From the NCBI GenBank assembly GCA_012719495.1, contig JAAYAG010000125.1, positions 1-48,678 of the forward strand: DNA of 48,678 nt, written 5' to 3'. Made by a program: the position numbers and the translations under genes. A model generated the notes under the pieces. That model worked only from the letters and a program-made list of their open reading frames with translations, was not told the origin of the DNA and did no database searches. Below, in pieces: positions 32,549 to 42,120 of the stretch (positions within the stretch are counted from its first letter, which is position 1; the number at the start of each line of letters is the position of its first letter). Source of the DNA: Bacteroidales bacterium (GTDB lineage: Bacteria > Bacteroidota > Bacteroidia > Bacteroidales > Prolixibacteraceae).

Positions 32549-33709
32549 TTAATCGTTACGTGAGCTTTGCTTGAAGTATTTCCTGATTACATTCACCGTA
32601 TAGTTAATGTCTCCTTTACGAGTATCTTTTCCAAAACTGATCCTTAAGGTTTCATTGGCCAGTGTATCGCTTAGCCCAATGGCCTTCAGAACATGCGATG
32701 GTATATTAAGCTGTGAGCTACACGCCGAGCCCGATGAAACAGAAATTCCATTATAATCGAGCATCATCATCAACTCCCTGCTACTGATGTTGGGAAAAGT
32801 TATGCTGATTGTATTTGGCAGGCAACCTGTTGTTGGAGAATTTATTACAATATCGGGTTTAATAATGCGTAATTGTTGGCTGAAGTGTTCCTTAAGCAAC
32901 AGGGTTTGGGCTGAATGCGAAATTAATTGTCTTGTAGCTTGGCAAGCTTTTCCAAATCCGGCAATATTATGAACCGATTCAGTTCCAGCCCGCAAGCCTT
33001 CTTCCTGGTGGCCTCCATGGATGAAAGCTTCGATAGGACTGCTAATTTTTGCATACAAGCATCCAATTCCTTTTGGCCCATAGAGTTTGTGTGCTGAGAA
33101 TGTTGCATAATCGATGCCCAAGTCTTTTACATCAATAGGTATTTTCCCAAATGCCTGTACACAATCGGACATTACAAGGATGCTGTGCTTTTGGGCAACT
33201 GACGAAATTTCACGAATGTTTTGTATTGTCCCGATCTCGTTATTTGCGAGCATACAACAAATTAAAAATGTATCGTTGTCGATCATATTTTCCAATTCTT
33301 CTGCCGAAACAAAACCATAACGATCAACAGGGCAGTATTGAACAATTATCCCTTTGGTTTCTAAAAATTTCAGTGTATTTATTACCGAAGGGTGCTCTAT
33401 TGGTGTTGAGATTATCTTCTTTTTGCCAGGATAGAAATGATTACTCAACGATTTCAATACCATATTGTTGGCTTCAGTAGCACAACTGGTGAAATATATT
33501 TCGTGAGGATGAGCATGAATGGCACTGGCTACTTGTTCTCTTGCGTTCTCAACAATACTGTTGGCCGTTTTCCCTTTTTGGTAACCCGACGACGGATTGC
33601 CCCAACAGTATTTCAATACCCTGTTCATGGTTTTTCTTACCGCTTTGCTCACATGAGTTGTGGCATTATTGTCGAGGTAGACATTTCGCTTAAGAATGGT
33701 TGATATCAT
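32549..33709 (-). CDS. Cysteine desulfurase (NifS/IscS-type)
   Basis: This PLP enzyme takes sulfur from cysteine (or selenium from selenocysteine) and forms a persulfide. The 386-aa protein has the N-terminal YLDNNATT, the PLP lysine K208 in SAHKLYGPKG, and the catalytic cysteine C330 in SSGSACSS. It follows the C_GCAxxG_C_C-type gene by 2 bases and is the last gene of the XRE operon. A housekeeping IscS would usually sit with iscU, so this copy may be dedicated to sulfur or selenium delivery for its neighbour. That link is inferred from the operon only. Confidence 0.88.
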   Translation of the reverse strand: MISTILKRNVYLDNNATTHVSKAVRKTMNRVLKYCWGNPSSGYQKGKTANSIVENAREQVASAIHAHPHEIYFTSCATEANNMVLKSLSNHFYPGKKKIISTPIEHPSVINTLKFLETKGIIVQYCPVDRYGFVSAEELENMIDNDTFLICCMLANNEIGTIQNIREISSVAQKHSILVMSDCVQAFGKIPIDVKDLGIDYATFSAHKLYGPKGIGCLYAKISSPIEAFIHGGHQEEGLRAGTESVHNIAGFGKACQATRQLISHSAQTLLLKEHFSQQLRIIKPDIVINSPTTGCLPNTISITFPNISSRELMMMLDYNGISVSSGSACSSQLNIPSHVLKAIGLSDTLANETLRISFGKDTRKGDINYTVNVIRKYFKQSSRND

Positions 33710-33711
33710 AT

Positions 33712-34572
33712 TTATGCTTTTGCTAAGGCGTCAATAATGTTTTTGCAGCCACCGTTTCTGATGTATTCTGAGTGCTCGTCGATCGTGTCGAATTTTCTTT
33801 TGCAGATGTTTTTACACAACATTTCCGAGTCGGTTTGTATGTAAAAAGCTCTCATTACTCTTTTTGCATCTGGGTTGTCGAATAACGTTTGCGACTTTCC
33901 CTGGTTGTTTTTCTCCCAAATCAGCATTTTGTACCAAATTGCAGCTGCCAAGGCACCGCAAGCATTTCCGCTAAGGCCAATTCCCCCGGCAAAGCCAGCT
34001 GCCATCACCGATTCTTCTTCAGATCCTCCCATTTCTTTCACCACCTTGCTTGCGCAGCTAATGCATGGTGATGAGTAGCTGATATTTTCTTCCAACCCGG
34101 TTCTTGCAACCTCAGCCGCTTCAGGTGTCCATTTAACAATGAGGTTAAAACAGGGGTTGAAAACAAAACCCTGTGCAAAGGTTTTTACTACGTAGAAAGC
34201 CATTTGAAATTTGTTTTCCCAGTCGACTTTCGATATGTCCCTGCAATTTACTGTTTTGTTTCTGTTGTAGAACGAATTCAACAGCAGTGTGGATGCATGA
34301 ATCGCTGAAGCTATTGCCTGGTCTTTATTTTCAAATTTTCGGTAGGCCACGGTTCCTATTGCCAGTGAACCACCCCACAGCATTCCGCATTGCTCTCCTT
34401 TTTGGGCAATGCCTCCGGCCAGCATATCAGATGCTTTTTCTTCAATGGGTTTTAAGTTGCCGGATTCATTGTTCAATAAGTGGAACATGGCATGGGAGCA
34501 TGCTCCACATTTCCAGAAAACTTGTCTGGGATTTAGTTTTTTGGTTTGTGTTTTCATGGTTAATGTAGTCAT
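33712..34572 (-). CDS. C_GCAxxG_C_C-family redox protein, duplicated motif
   Basis: This 286-aa protein matches the C_GCAxxG_C_C family (PF09719 type), which has paired cysteines in glycine-rich contexts. An N-terminal half shows CGACSHAMF (C22, C25) and KGEQCGMLWGG (C62). The second half shows SPCISCASKVV and GNACGALAAA, so the motif set appears duplicated. The biochemical role of the family is not established; redox or sulfur/selenium chemistry is suspected from its cysteines. It lies 4 bases after an XRE regulator gene and 2 bases before a cysteine desulfurase. Start at 34572 gives MTTLTMKTQ; a Met five codons later is an alternative. Confidence 0.75.
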   Translation of the reverse strand: MTTLTMKTQTKKLNPRQVFWKCGACSHAMFHLLNNESGNLKPIEEKASDMLAGGIAQKGEQCGMLWGGSLAIGTVAYRKFENKDQAIASAIHASTLLLNSFYNRNKTVNCRDISKVDWENKFQMAFYVVKTFAQGFVFNPCFNLIVKWTPEAAEVARTGLEENISYSSPCISCASKVVKEMGGSEEESVMAAGFAGGIGLSGNACGALAAAIWYKMLIWEKNNQGKSQTLFDNPDAKRVMRAFYIQTDSEMLCKNICKRKFDTIDEHSEYIRNGGCKNIIDALAKA

Positions 34573-34576
34573 GGCA

Positions 34577-34834
34577 TTATTTGCATTTTGGTGTTGTTTT
34601 TTTGGTTAAGATCGGGTCTTCGTCATATTGGTATGAAAAAACTTCATTAAGTGGTTTGTTGAATACATGCGATATCCGGAAGGCCAGTTCGAGGGTGGGT
34701 GAATACTTCCCGTTTTCAATGGCCACCATGGTTTGGCGTGTAACCCCGGTACGGTCAGCAAGTTCCTGCTGGGTCATTTCGCTGGCCATAAAACGAAGTG
34801 TTCTGATATTGTTGTTAATTAAACATTTGGACAT
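34577..34834 (-). CDS. XRE/Cro-type transcription regulator
   Basis: This 85-aa protein contains a compact helix-turn-helix, TQQELADRTGVTRQTMVAIE (residues about 21-40), followed by the conserved NGKYSPTLELAFRIS. This YgzD-like group is usually encoded beside a small membrane protein, as here, with one base between the two genes. It probably regulates its own operon; paired TTTAAGT motifs near 35293 and 35313, just downstream of the operon promoter, are candidate sites. Confidence 0.85.
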   Translation of the reverse strand: MSKCLINNNIRTLRFMASEMTQQELADRTGVTRQTMVAIENGKYSPTLELAFRISHVFNKPLNEVFSYQYDEDPILTKKTTPKCK

Positions 34835-34835
34835 A

Positions 34836-35282
34836 TTAAACCCCCTTTCTATAGTAATATAGTTTCACCAGTTCGGAAATAATTGCAGAACCAAATCCGG
34901 AAGCCAGCAGGATGATGAACATGGCTGAAGGTTTTGCTCCAAAGGCTAATACTCCCATGGCACAGATAAACCCGGTGGTGAAAATCCAGTGTGAGATTCG
35001 GATGGATTTTAGTTCAATTATCCTGTCGCGTTCGTCATCAATGGTTGGTATGTCTTCTTTGGTTACAATTTTGTTTATAATGGCATAAATAATATGGATG
35101 ATAATCAGAGCCACAATGGAAACCGGAATAAGCCACAAGAATGACTTTCCCCAGAATTTGAAATCATCAAGTATTTCAATGTTTCCGGCCACCTGTTTCT
35201 GATACACATACAGCACATACAGGCCTACTGTAACCAATGTTGCAATTAAGTTTACTACTATTTGTCGTTCTTTTTGATCCAT
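34836..35282 (-). CDS. Four-helix membrane protein paired with the XRE regulator
   Basis: This 148-aa protein has four hydrophobic segments (about 8-26, 48-70, 95-113 and 118-137) and a conserved central IDDERDRIIELKSIRIS loop, typical of DUF2178-like proteins. Such proteins are regularly encoded next to an XRE regulator, possibly as its membrane sensor or regulated partner. It is the first gene of the four-gene unit, directly after the promoter at 35336-35366. Confidence 0.7.
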   Translation of the reverse strand: MDQKERQIVVNLIATLVTVGLYVLYVYQKQVAGNIEILDDFKFWGKSFLWLIPVSIVALIIIHIIYAIINKIVTKEDIPTIDDERDRIIELKSIRISHWIFTTGFICAMGVLAFGAKPSAMFIILLASGFGSAIISELVKLYYYRKGV

Positions 35283-35706
35283 AACAGGTTATTTTAAGTT
35301 TAAAAAATTTGACTTTAAGTAAAATATTAACGACACAAAGATAATAATATTTTACACAATGTCAAAAAAAATATACATTGCTTGTATTTTTTTCTTTGTT
35401 TTTGTCTTATTTAACGGATATGCAGAAAGTTATTTAAGGCGATAAAGACATGTTTTTCTTCTACAGTTGTAAAAATATGTTGGGAAAAGGTAGGTAGATA
35501 TGTCTCCGGATTAAAATAGATTGTGGTTTTTTAGAGGTTTGTTATGGCGGTTTGTAACAAATTAGAAAATGATTTGTTAATTTCAACAAGTCAACAAAAT
35601 TTTGTTAGGATTTAAACAATGCGATATATCAGCTTAAAACACAACTCTTGAGTATAATTTTAGCCATCGTTCAAAAAATAACTTTAACAACCATAATAAT
35701 TACACG
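35283..35706. other. Divergent intergenic region
   Basis: This 424-base, AT-rich gap separates the leftward XRE operon from the rightward DUF5020/permease unit. It contains the XRE-operon promoter (35336-35366). No riboswitch-like fold, small gene or terminator was recognised in the rest, and no good -33/-7 pair was found for DUF5020. Confidence 0.5.
35336..35366 (-). promoter_or_regulatory. Promoter of the XRE/C_GCAxxG operon
   Basis: On the minus strand, TTTG (35363-35366) is followed after exactly 19 bases by TATCTTTG (35336-35343). This is a textbook Bacteroidota promoter, 54 bases before the first start codon. Confidence 0.75.
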
Positions 35707-36426
35707 ATGAGAAAATTAACGTTACTGTTCATGTTCATTCTGGCGGCAATGTTCGCCAATGCTCAAAACCTGCAGTTGCACTACGACTTTGGTGCCGACA
35801 GAAGCTACCTAACCACAACCTTGGAGAAATTTGCGCCCGACAAATATGGGAGCACATTCTTTTTCGTTGATTTCAATTACGATAAAAATGGGCCAACCGA
35901 AGCGTATTGGGAAATTGCCCGTGAGTTGAAGAACTGGGATGGCCCCCTTTCGGTTCATGTTGAGTACAATGGCGGCTTGCACACCAATGTTCTTACTGAG
36001 GTTATGGGTGTACAGGTTCGAAATTCGTTTCAAATTAACAATGCCTATTTGCTTGGCGGGACATATACCTGGAATGCAGCAAACTTTTCGAAAGGCTTCT
36101 CGTTATCTGCAATGTACAAAAATATTCAGGGCAACGATTCTCCTCACAACTTTCAACTTACCGGTGTTTGGTACATCAATTTTCTGGATGGAAAACTTTC
36201 GTTCTCGGGATTTGCCGATTTATGGAGCGAAAAGCATACCGTTTCGAATGATGGGTTTACAACCGATTTTCAGGACGCAAGTATTGTATTTCTCTCTGAA
36301 CCACAATTGTGGTACAACCTAAATAAAGCCTTCTCTATTGGGGGAGAAGTTGAATTAGGGTACAACTTTGGCGGAGTTGCAGGCTTTAAAGCTTGTCCAA
36401 CGTTAGGTGCAAAATGGACATTCTAA
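35707..36426 (+). CDS. DUF5020 outer-membrane protein, Tsx-like
   Basis: This 239-aa protein has a signal peptide ending AMFANAQ (residues 1-20) and a long series of amphipathic beta strands ending in a C-terminal aromatic residue (WTF), the pattern of an outer-membrane barrel. DUF5020 proteins resemble the nucleoside channel Tsx. The next gene, 17 bases away, is an NCS2 purine permease, so the pair could bring purine bases or nucleosides across both membranes. Function is inferred from fold and partner. Confidence 0.78.
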   Translation: MRKLTLLFMFILAAMFANAQNLQLHYDFGADRSYLTTTLEKFAPDKYGSTFFFVDFNYDKNGPTEAYWEIARELKNWDGPLSVHVEYNGGLHTNVLTEVMGVQVRNSFQINNAYLLGGTYTWNAANFSKGFSLSAMYKNIQGNDSPHNFQLTGVWYINFLDGKLSFSGFADLWSEKHTVSNDGFTTDFQDASIVFLSEPQLWYNLNKAFSIGGEVELGYNFGGVAGFKACPTLGAKWTF

Positions 36427-36443
36427 CCGTATAAATATCAGCT

Positions 36444-37745
36444 ATGTTAGATAAATTTTTTAAACTCAGCGAAAATAAAACCACGGTAAGAACCGAGGTT
36501 ATTGCAGGAATTACAACGTTTATGACCATGGCCTATATTTTGGCCGTTAACCCCGATATTTTAAGTGCTGCGGGCATGGATAAAGGTGCCGTTTTCACTG
36601 CTACCATTTTGTCTTCAATTATTGCTACACTTGTGATGGCGTTGTATGCAAAATTACCTTTTGCCTTGGCACCTGGCATGGGGCTTAATGCTTTCTTTGC
36701 ATTTACCGTTGTACTGGGCATGGGTCACTCCTGGCAGTTTGCACTCACCGCAGTTTTCCTCGAAGGGTTAATTTTCATTGCACTCACTGCGTTCAATATT
36801 AGAGAGATGATAGTTAATTCCATACCCAATAACATGAAACATGCAATCTCGGTGGGTATTGGTCTTTTCATTGCATTTATCGGATTGAAAAACGCAGGTA
36901 TTATTGTTAGCAACGAATCAACTTTTGTAGCTTTGGGAGATGTTAAAAACGTGGCTGAGAACCCCGGGGCATTGGTGGCTTTGCTTGGCCTGATAATTTC
37001 TGGCGCTTTGCTTGCATTACGGGTAAAAGGTGCATTGCTTATTGGCATTATTGCAACAGCAGTTATTGGTATCCCGTTTGCAGTTACGAAGTTCCCCGAA
37101 ACATTCGACCTAACACCTCCTTCAATAGCTCCTATTTTCATGCAGTTTGAATGGAGTCAAATGTTTACAATGGATATGTTGGTAATTGTTTTCACCTTCC
37201 TTTTTGTAGATATGTTTGACACGGTTGGAACGCTGATTGGGGTTTCGTCAAAAGCAAACATGCTCGATAAAGAAGGCCGTGTACCTCGTGTAAAACAAGC
37301 TCTTATGGCCGATGCCATTGGAACAACAGCAGGTGCTATTTTGGGGACATCAACTGTTACCACCTATGTTGAAAGTGCTGCAGGAGTTTCTGAAGGTGGA
37401 CGCACGGGCTTAACCTCGCTAACTGTTGCCGGGCTGTTTTTAGTTGCATTGTTCTTGTCGCCTGTCTTTTTAATGATACCTGGTGCAGCAACAGCTCCTG
37501 CATTAATTTTAGTAGGCGCAATGATGATGTCTCCAATTAAAAACATCGAGTTTGATGATTATACCGAATCGATTCCTGTATTCCTTACAATCATCATGAT
37601 GCCATTAACCTACTCAATTTCAGAAGGTATTCTTTTTGGTGTTCTTTCGTTTGTCATTCTGAAGTTGTTGTCAGGTAAGATTAAAGATATCAGCATTGTC
37701 ACCGCAATTTTGGCTGTGTTGTTTCTGCTGAAGTTTCTGATGTAA
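36444..37745 (+). CDS. NCS2-family (AzgA-type) purine permease
   Basis: This 433-aa transporter has 12-14 membrane segments. The AzgA-type NCS2 hallmarks are ITTFMTMAYIL near residue 24, the ALAPGMGLNAFFAF segment near 74-87, DMFDTVGTLIG near 255-265, and TTYVESAAGVSEGGRTGL. These proteins take up adenine, guanine or hypoxanthine with protons. The exact base cannot be told. It follows the Tsx-like gene and ends before a terminator at 37770-37820. Confidence 0.9.
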   Translation: MLDKFFKLSENKTTVRTEVIAGITTFMTMAYILAVNPDILSAAGMDKGAVFTATILSSIIATLVMALYAKLPFALAPGMGLNAFFAFTVVLGMGHSWQFALTAVFLEGLIFIALTAFNIREMIVNSIPNNMKHAISVGIGLFIAFIGLKNAGIIVSNESTFVALGDVKNVAENPGALVALLGLIISGALLALRVKGALLIGIIATAVIGIPFAVTKFPETFDLTPPSIAPIFMQFEWSQMFTMDMLVIVFTFLFVDMFDTVGTLIGVSSKANMLDKEGRVPRVKQALMADAIGTTAGAILGTSTVTTYVESAAGVSEGGRTGLTSLTVAGLFLVALFLSPVFLMIPGAATAPALILVGAMMMSPIKNIEFDDYTESIPVFLTIIMMPLTYSISEGILFGVLSFVILKLLSGKIKDISIVTAILAVLFLLKFLM

Positions 37746-37769
37746 GAAGCTTTATTAAAACTTCTCGAC

Positions 37770-37820
37770 AAGGTGTCTTAAAGAATGAATGGTTAATTTC
37801 TTCTTGAGACACCTTTTTTA
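37770..37820 (+). terminator. Intrinsic terminator after the purine permease gene
   Basis: AAGGTGTCT (37770-37778) pairs with AGACACCTT (37807-37815). The loop can extend the stem with TTAAAGAA and TTCTT, and a run of T follows. It lies 24 bases after the stop. Confidence 0.8.
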
Positions 37821-37858
37821 ATTTACATATCTTGCAACGACCAGCATTTTAAAATAGT

Positions 37859-38659
37859 TTAATGAATGCAAAACTGTGAAAACTCACAGGTAAAATCTAC
37901 TTTGATTCGGCGGGGAATATACACTGACACAACTACTGTGATTATTCCAAAAAGAGTGATCAAAAAAGCGAACAACAGCTCACAGTACGGAATATTTCCC
38001 AATGTCAACCGGAACAAAGATGAATTTGCTCCACCCAACAAAATATTTAACAACGAAACAGGGAAGAGCCCAATTATAATGATGTTATTCCTCATCAACC
38101 GGAAGTGATTGTATAATAAAAAAGATTTACCGGGAACTAAATCAAGTTTGAATATACGGGGATACCAAAAAAAGAGATAGCCCGCTAAACCCAAAAGGTA
38201 TAATCCCAACAAAACAAGGCACACTTTGGTATCATTGCTGGAAACCCTGAAAACCAGGAATAATGCAAAAGTAACAGCAAGGGTCAGGATGATTTTAGGC
38301 AACCTGAAAAATTCCCTGATGTATTCCCATTGCAGCCGCTCGTATTTCCGTCGTAGTTCTTTCTCCTTTGCCGCTACAATTGCAGCGAATCCGGAAGATT
38401 CCGTTTTTTTCCAACCAGAGGGAGGTGGAAGCAATGACTCTGAATCGATCTGGAAATAAGGATCGACACCAAATTTTTCCCCAACGGAGAAAACCGCTTC
38501 TTCAAATGGCATTTCCGGGTTGATTTTCCACAGATCTTCAATAGACGAAGCCAGATGGTCGACCAGCTCAACCTGTACGTCGTAATATCTCACATTGTGG
38601 AATTCACAGAATTCGAACAATTGATTGATTTCTTCTTCGGTTAATTTTCGTTCGTTCAT
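37859..38659 (-). CDS. Membrane protein with N-terminal helical domain, paralog 1
   Basis: The N-terminal region of this 266-aa protein (residues 1-65), NERKLTEEEINQLFEFC then YYDVQVELVDHLASSIEDLW, is nearly the same as that of the next gene upstream. It resembles the HAAS-type helical domain often encoded with PadR regulators. After a basic linker come four to six membrane helices (about 120-250). It lies 4 bases from its paralog. The pair may form a membrane sensor or complex. No enzymatic motif is visible. Confidence 0.65.
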   Translation of the reverse strand: MNERKLTEEEINQLFEFCEFHNVRYYDVQVELVDHLASSIEDLWKINPEMPFEEAVFSVGEKFGVDPYFQIDSESLLPPPSGWKKTESSGFAAIVAAKEKELRRKYERLQWEYIREFFRLPKIILTLAVTFALFLVFRVSSNDTKVCLVLLGLYLLGLAGYLFFWYPRIFKLDLVPGKSFLLYNHFRLMRNNIIIIGLFPVSLLNILLGGANSSLFRLTLGNIPYCELLFAFLITLFGIITVVVSVYIPRRIKVDFTCEFSQFCIH

Positions 38660-38663
38660 GACT

Positions 38664-39368
38664 TTATGCTTTTACAAATTGGGGAAACTGATCTTGAAAA
38701 TGTTCCCGCATTTTTCCCGGGATGAAGAAATAATCGCAATAAAACAATACAATCAGGAATGAGATGGAAGCAGCCATAATAATGCTTCCCGTTTGGGAGA
38801 AGTTACAATGGTGAGTTGAAAGGTTGAGCAATGCCCCGCTGAAAATGATTCCTGTTTTCAAATGAACGCCTCTGTTTGCTACATCATCAAACAAAAAGTA
38901 ATGTTTTTCGGGTGTCTCGATCCGAATGTGTCGGGGGAAAAAATAGAAACGGTGAAAGAATGAAGCTCCAATGAAAAGAGCAGTTGCGGCAATAAATAAC
39001 CATTGGTCGTTTGGAGTCGATTTCAATGCCAGGTACAATCCGATCGATAAAACCAATGTAATCATGATTTTGGGAACTTTGTAAAATTCCGCCACTATGT
39101 GCAAAAGCAATTTGCGGTATTTCCGTTTCATTGCCTTTTCTTTTTGTTTTCGAATGTTATAAAAGCCCAATTCTCCGCCAAATTGCTCCTGAACAATATG
39201 TACAGCTTCCTCAAACGGAGTTTCAGGTTTCGTTTTCCACAGATCTTCAATGGCTGAAGCTAAATGATCGACCAATTCGACTTGCACATCGTAATAAGGA
39301 ACTAAGCTAAAATAGCAGAATTCGTATAGGTCATCAATTTGTTCTTCGGTCAGTTTTCGTTCGCTCAT
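38664..39368 (-). CDS. Membrane protein with N-terminal helical domain, paralog 2
   Basis: This 234-aa paralog of the downstream gene shares the motif ERKLTEEQIDDLYEFC and YYDVQVELVDHLASAIEDLW (residues 3-45), followed by a variable membrane part with about four helices. The start overlaps the end of the PadR gene by 4 bases (ATGA), so the regulator is translationally coupled to it. The stable N-terminal half and divergent membrane half suggest that the helical domain contacts a common partner, possibly PadR. Confidence 0.65.
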   Translation of the reverse strand: MSERKLTEEQIDDLYEFCYFSLVPYYDVQVELVDHLASAIEDLWKTKPETPFEEAVHIVQEQFGGELGFYNIRKQKEKAMKRKYRKLLLHIVAEFYKVPKIMITLVLSIGLYLALKSTPNDQWLFIAATALFIGASFFHRFYFFPRHIRIETPEKHYFLFDDVANRGVHLKTGIIFSGALLNLSTHHCNFSQTGSIIMAASISFLIVLFYCDYFFIPGKMREHFQDQFPQFVKA

Positions 39369-39703
39369 GCCAGCTCAATATTGGGGTTTAACAAAGTTTG
39401 CATATGGCGGATAAAAGCTTCCATCTCGGCCATACGATCTACTACCTCCTTCTTGCCGTCGTGGGTAATGGAATAATATTTACGCATCCGGTTGCCAATC
39501 ATTTCGGTTTCAACCGTGAGCATTCCATCGGCTTCGAGTTTGTGCAACATGGGGTAAAGCGCCCCTTCGGTAATCACAAACTCGCCTGCCGAAATGGCTT
39601 TCACTTCCTGCGTGATCTGGTAACCATACATCCGGCCTTTCTCTTCAAGCAACTTTAAAATGATGGTAGCCAAACTTCCCTTGTATAATTGATTTGATCC
39701 CAT
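39365..39703 (-). CDS. PadR-family transcription regulator
   Basis: This 112-aa winged-helix protein has the PadR hallmark GRMYGYQITQEV (residues about 24-35), the recognition region EGALYPMLHKLEADGML, and RKYYSITHDGKKE. It is the first gene of a three-gene unit with the two paralogous membrane proteins and probably represses that unit. The longest frame starts at 39724, but the ATG at 39703 (MGSNQLYKGSL) gives the family's normal N-terminus. Confidence 0.88.
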   Translation of the reverse strand: MGSNQLYKGSLATIILKLLEEKGRMYGYQITQEVKAISAGEFVITEGALYPMLHKLEADGMLTVETEMIGNRMRKYYSITHDGKKEVVDRMAEMEAFIRHMQTLLNPNIELA

Positions 39704-39781
39704 ATACCTAAGAATTTTAGGCAAAAATACATAAATATCTTATGCAAAAGAATGTTTTGTAGTGTAATTTTATATTAAAAT

Positions 39782-39813
39782 AAAAAAAGCCACCCTTGCG
39801 TACAAAGGTGGCT
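39782..39813 (-). terminator. Intrinsic terminator of metG
   Basis: GCCACC (39789-39794) pairs with GGTGGC (39808-39813), extended by CTT/AAG. On the minus strand a run of seven T follows. It lies 86 bases after the metG stop. Confidence 0.88.
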
Positions 39814-39899
39814 GGAATTATGTTGAGTAGTACACCGATCTGCGTGAAGCAGTACGATGCGCTACGAAAGCAGCCCCAACGCAATGTTGGCGCTGTGTA

Positions 39900-41933
39900 T
39901 TATTTCACCTCCGAACCGTTTTTAACGGCATTCACAGGGCTTACAAATTTCAAAGCGCCATCGGCATCGGCGGCCATAAGGATCATGCCTTGCGATAGAA
40001 TGCCTTTCAGTTCACGTGGTTCAAGGTTTACCAAAATGCACACCTGCTGGCCAATGACCTGTTCTGGTTCGTAGTACTCGGCAATGCCCGATACCACTGT
40101 ACGTTGGTCGATGCCAGTATCGATTTTCAGTTTCAATAGCTTCTTGGTTTTGGCTACCTTTTCAGCTTCAATAATGGTTCCCACACGGATGTCCATCTTC
40201 GAGAAATCGTCGTACGAGCAGTTCTCTTTTTGTGGTGCTGCTGTTACGGCTGCCATTTCATTGGCCTTTTTGGTATCCTGTAGCTTTTGGATTTGTGTTT
40301 CAATCACCGAGTCTTCAATCTTCTCGAAAAGGAGTTCGGGTTCTTTCACCTTATGGCCAGCAAGCAGTATGTCGGTTCGTCCCAGTTCGCTCCATTCGAG
40401 GTGGTCCATGTTCAGGAAGCCACGCAGCTTGTTCATGGTGAAGGGCAGGAACGGCGCAAACACGATGGTGAGGTTGGCGGCAATCTGCAAACAAGTGTTC
40501 ATGATGGTCTTCACACGCTCCTCATCGGTTTTCACCACTTTCCAGGGCTCCATGTCGGCCAGGTATTTGTTACCGAGGCGGGCCATGTCCATCGCTATCT
40601 TTAACGCTTCGCGGAAACGGAAGGTGTCGAGGCTTTTCTCTACATCAGCTTTCAACGAAACGATCTGCGCCAAAGTATCCTTGTCAACATCCTGCAGTTC
40701 GCCAGCAGCAGGCACCACACCGTTGTAATATTTTTGGGTGAGCACCAACGCACGGTTGATAAAGTTACCGAGGATGGCTACCAGTTCGTTGTTATTGCGA
40801 GCCTGAAAATCTTTCCAGGTAAAATCGTTGTCCTTGGTTTCAGGCGCATTGGCTGTAAGCACATATTTCAGCACATCTTCTTTGCCGGGGAACTCTTCGA
40901 GGTATTCGTGTAACCAAACCGCCCAGTTGCGCGAGGTTGAAATCTTATCGCCTTCAAGATTGAGGAATTCATTGGCAGGAACATTTTCAGGAAGAATATA
41001 GGTTCCTTCGGCCTTCAACATGGCTGGGAAAATGATGCAGTGGAATACAATGTTGTCTTTCCCAATAAAGTGCAACATACGGGTTTCGGGATCTTTCCAC
41101 CATTTAGTCCAGTCGGCAGTCCACTCTTTGGTGGCCGAGATGTAACCGATAGGAGCATCGAACCACACGTAAAGCACTTTACCATCGGCCCCATCGACCG
41201 GAACAGGCACGCCCCAATCGAGATCGCGGGTTACGGCACGTGGGTTTAGCCCACCGTCGATCCAGCTTTTGCACTGCCCATAAACGTTGCTTTTCCACTC
41301 TTTGTGGCCTTCGAGGATCCATTCGCGTAGCCAGGGTTCGTATTGGTCGAGCGGCAGGTACCAGTGTTTGGTCTCCTTCATCACAGGGATGTTACCGCTC
41401 AACGTCGATTTTGGGTTGATGAGGTCGGTAGCGTTCAACGACGTTCCACAAGCTTCACACTGGTCGCCATACGCTTTTTCGTTGCCACACTTGGGGCAGG
41501 TGCCCACAATGTAACGGTCGGCAAGGAACTGCTTAGCTTCCTCATCGTAATATTGTTCCGACGTTTTTTCAATGAACTTGCCTTCATCGTAAAGCTTTTT
41601 GAAGAATTCGGAAGCAGTATCATGATGTACTTTGGCGCTTGTGCGCGAATAAACATCGAACGAAATACCGAAACGTGAAAACGAGTCTTTGATGATGTTG
41701 TGGTATTTATCGACCACATCCTGTGGGGTAACGCCTTCGTTTTTAGCTTTAATGGTAATAGGCACACCGTGCTCGTCGCTACCGCCAATGAAAGCCACCT
41801 CTTCGCCCTTCATTCGGAGGTAACGGGCATAAATATCGGCAGGTACGTAAACTCCGGCCAGGTGGCCAATGTGAACAGGTCCGTTGGCATAAGGCAACGC
41901 GGACGTAATCAGGGTGCGTTTGTAATTACTCAT
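39900..41933 (-). CDS. metG: Methionine-tRNA ligase
   Basis: MetG charges tRNA-Met, including the initiator. The 677-aa protein has the HIGH motif in [10 protein letters not shown] (residues 19-28), a zinc-binding [18 protein letters not shown] near 145-162, and the KMSKS-equivalent KISTSR near residue 335. A C-terminal tRNA-binding OB-fold (residues about 575-677, beginning [10 protein letters not shown]) completes the long dimeric form. It stands alone with a -7 box at 41963-41970 and a terminator downstream. Confidence 0.97.
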   Translation of the reverse strand: MSNYKRTLITSALPYANGPVHIGHLAGVYVPADIYARYLRMKGEEVAFIGGSDEHGVPITIKAKNEGVTPQDVVDKYHNIIKDSFSRFGISFDVYSRTSAKVHHDTASEFFKKLYDEGKFIEKTSEQYYDEEAKQFLADRYIVGTCPKCGNEKAYGDQCEACGTSLNATDLINPKSTLSGNIPVMKETKHWYLPLDQYEPWLREWILEGHKEWKSNVYGQCKSWIDGGLNPRAVTRDLDWGVPVPVDGADGKVLYVWFDAPIGYISATKEWTADWTKWWKDPETRMLHFIGKDNIVFHCIIFPAMLKAEGTYILPENVPANEFLNLEGDKISTSRNWAVWLHEYLEEFPGKEDVLKYVLTANAPETKDNDFTWKDFQARNNNELVAILGNFINRALVLTQKYYNGVVPAAGELQDVDKDTLAQIVSLKADVEKSLDTFRFREALKIAMDMARLGNKYLADMEPWKVVKTDEERVKTIMNTCLQIAANLTIVFAPFLPFTMNKLRGFLNMDHLEWSELGRTDILLAGHKVKEPELLFEKIEDSVIETQIQKLQDTKKANEMAAVTAAPQKENCSYDDFSKMDIRVGTIIEAEKVAKTKKLLKLKIDTGIDQRTVVSGIAEYYEPEQVIGQQVCILVNLEPRELKGILSQGMILMAADADGALKFVSPVNAVKNGSEVK

Positions 41934-41962
41934 TTGAAATACAGTGCTAAAAAATTAGGCGA

Positions 41963-41970
41963 CAAAGATA
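41963..41970 (-). promoter_or_regulatory. Promoter -7 box for metG
   Basis: TATCTTTG on the minus strand matches TAnnTTTG and lies 29 bases before the start codon. The -33 element is not clear. Confidence 0.5.
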
Positions 41971-42120
41971 GGAAAAATGTAGAAAACAGATGTTGATCGT
42001 TAGCGTGAACCTTGTTTATCGCTAAGAATTACCATCAACGAAAATGAAAATGCAAAAAATTACTGTACGTTAGGATAAGGGTGCAAATTTATCTGCTTGT
42101 CTAATCTTAAAAAAACAGCC

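Noticed and set aside
35283-35706. Purine riboswitch before the purine transport genes
   Set aside because: I could not find the conserved purine-aptamer core (paired stems with the characteristic loop sequences) in this spacer.
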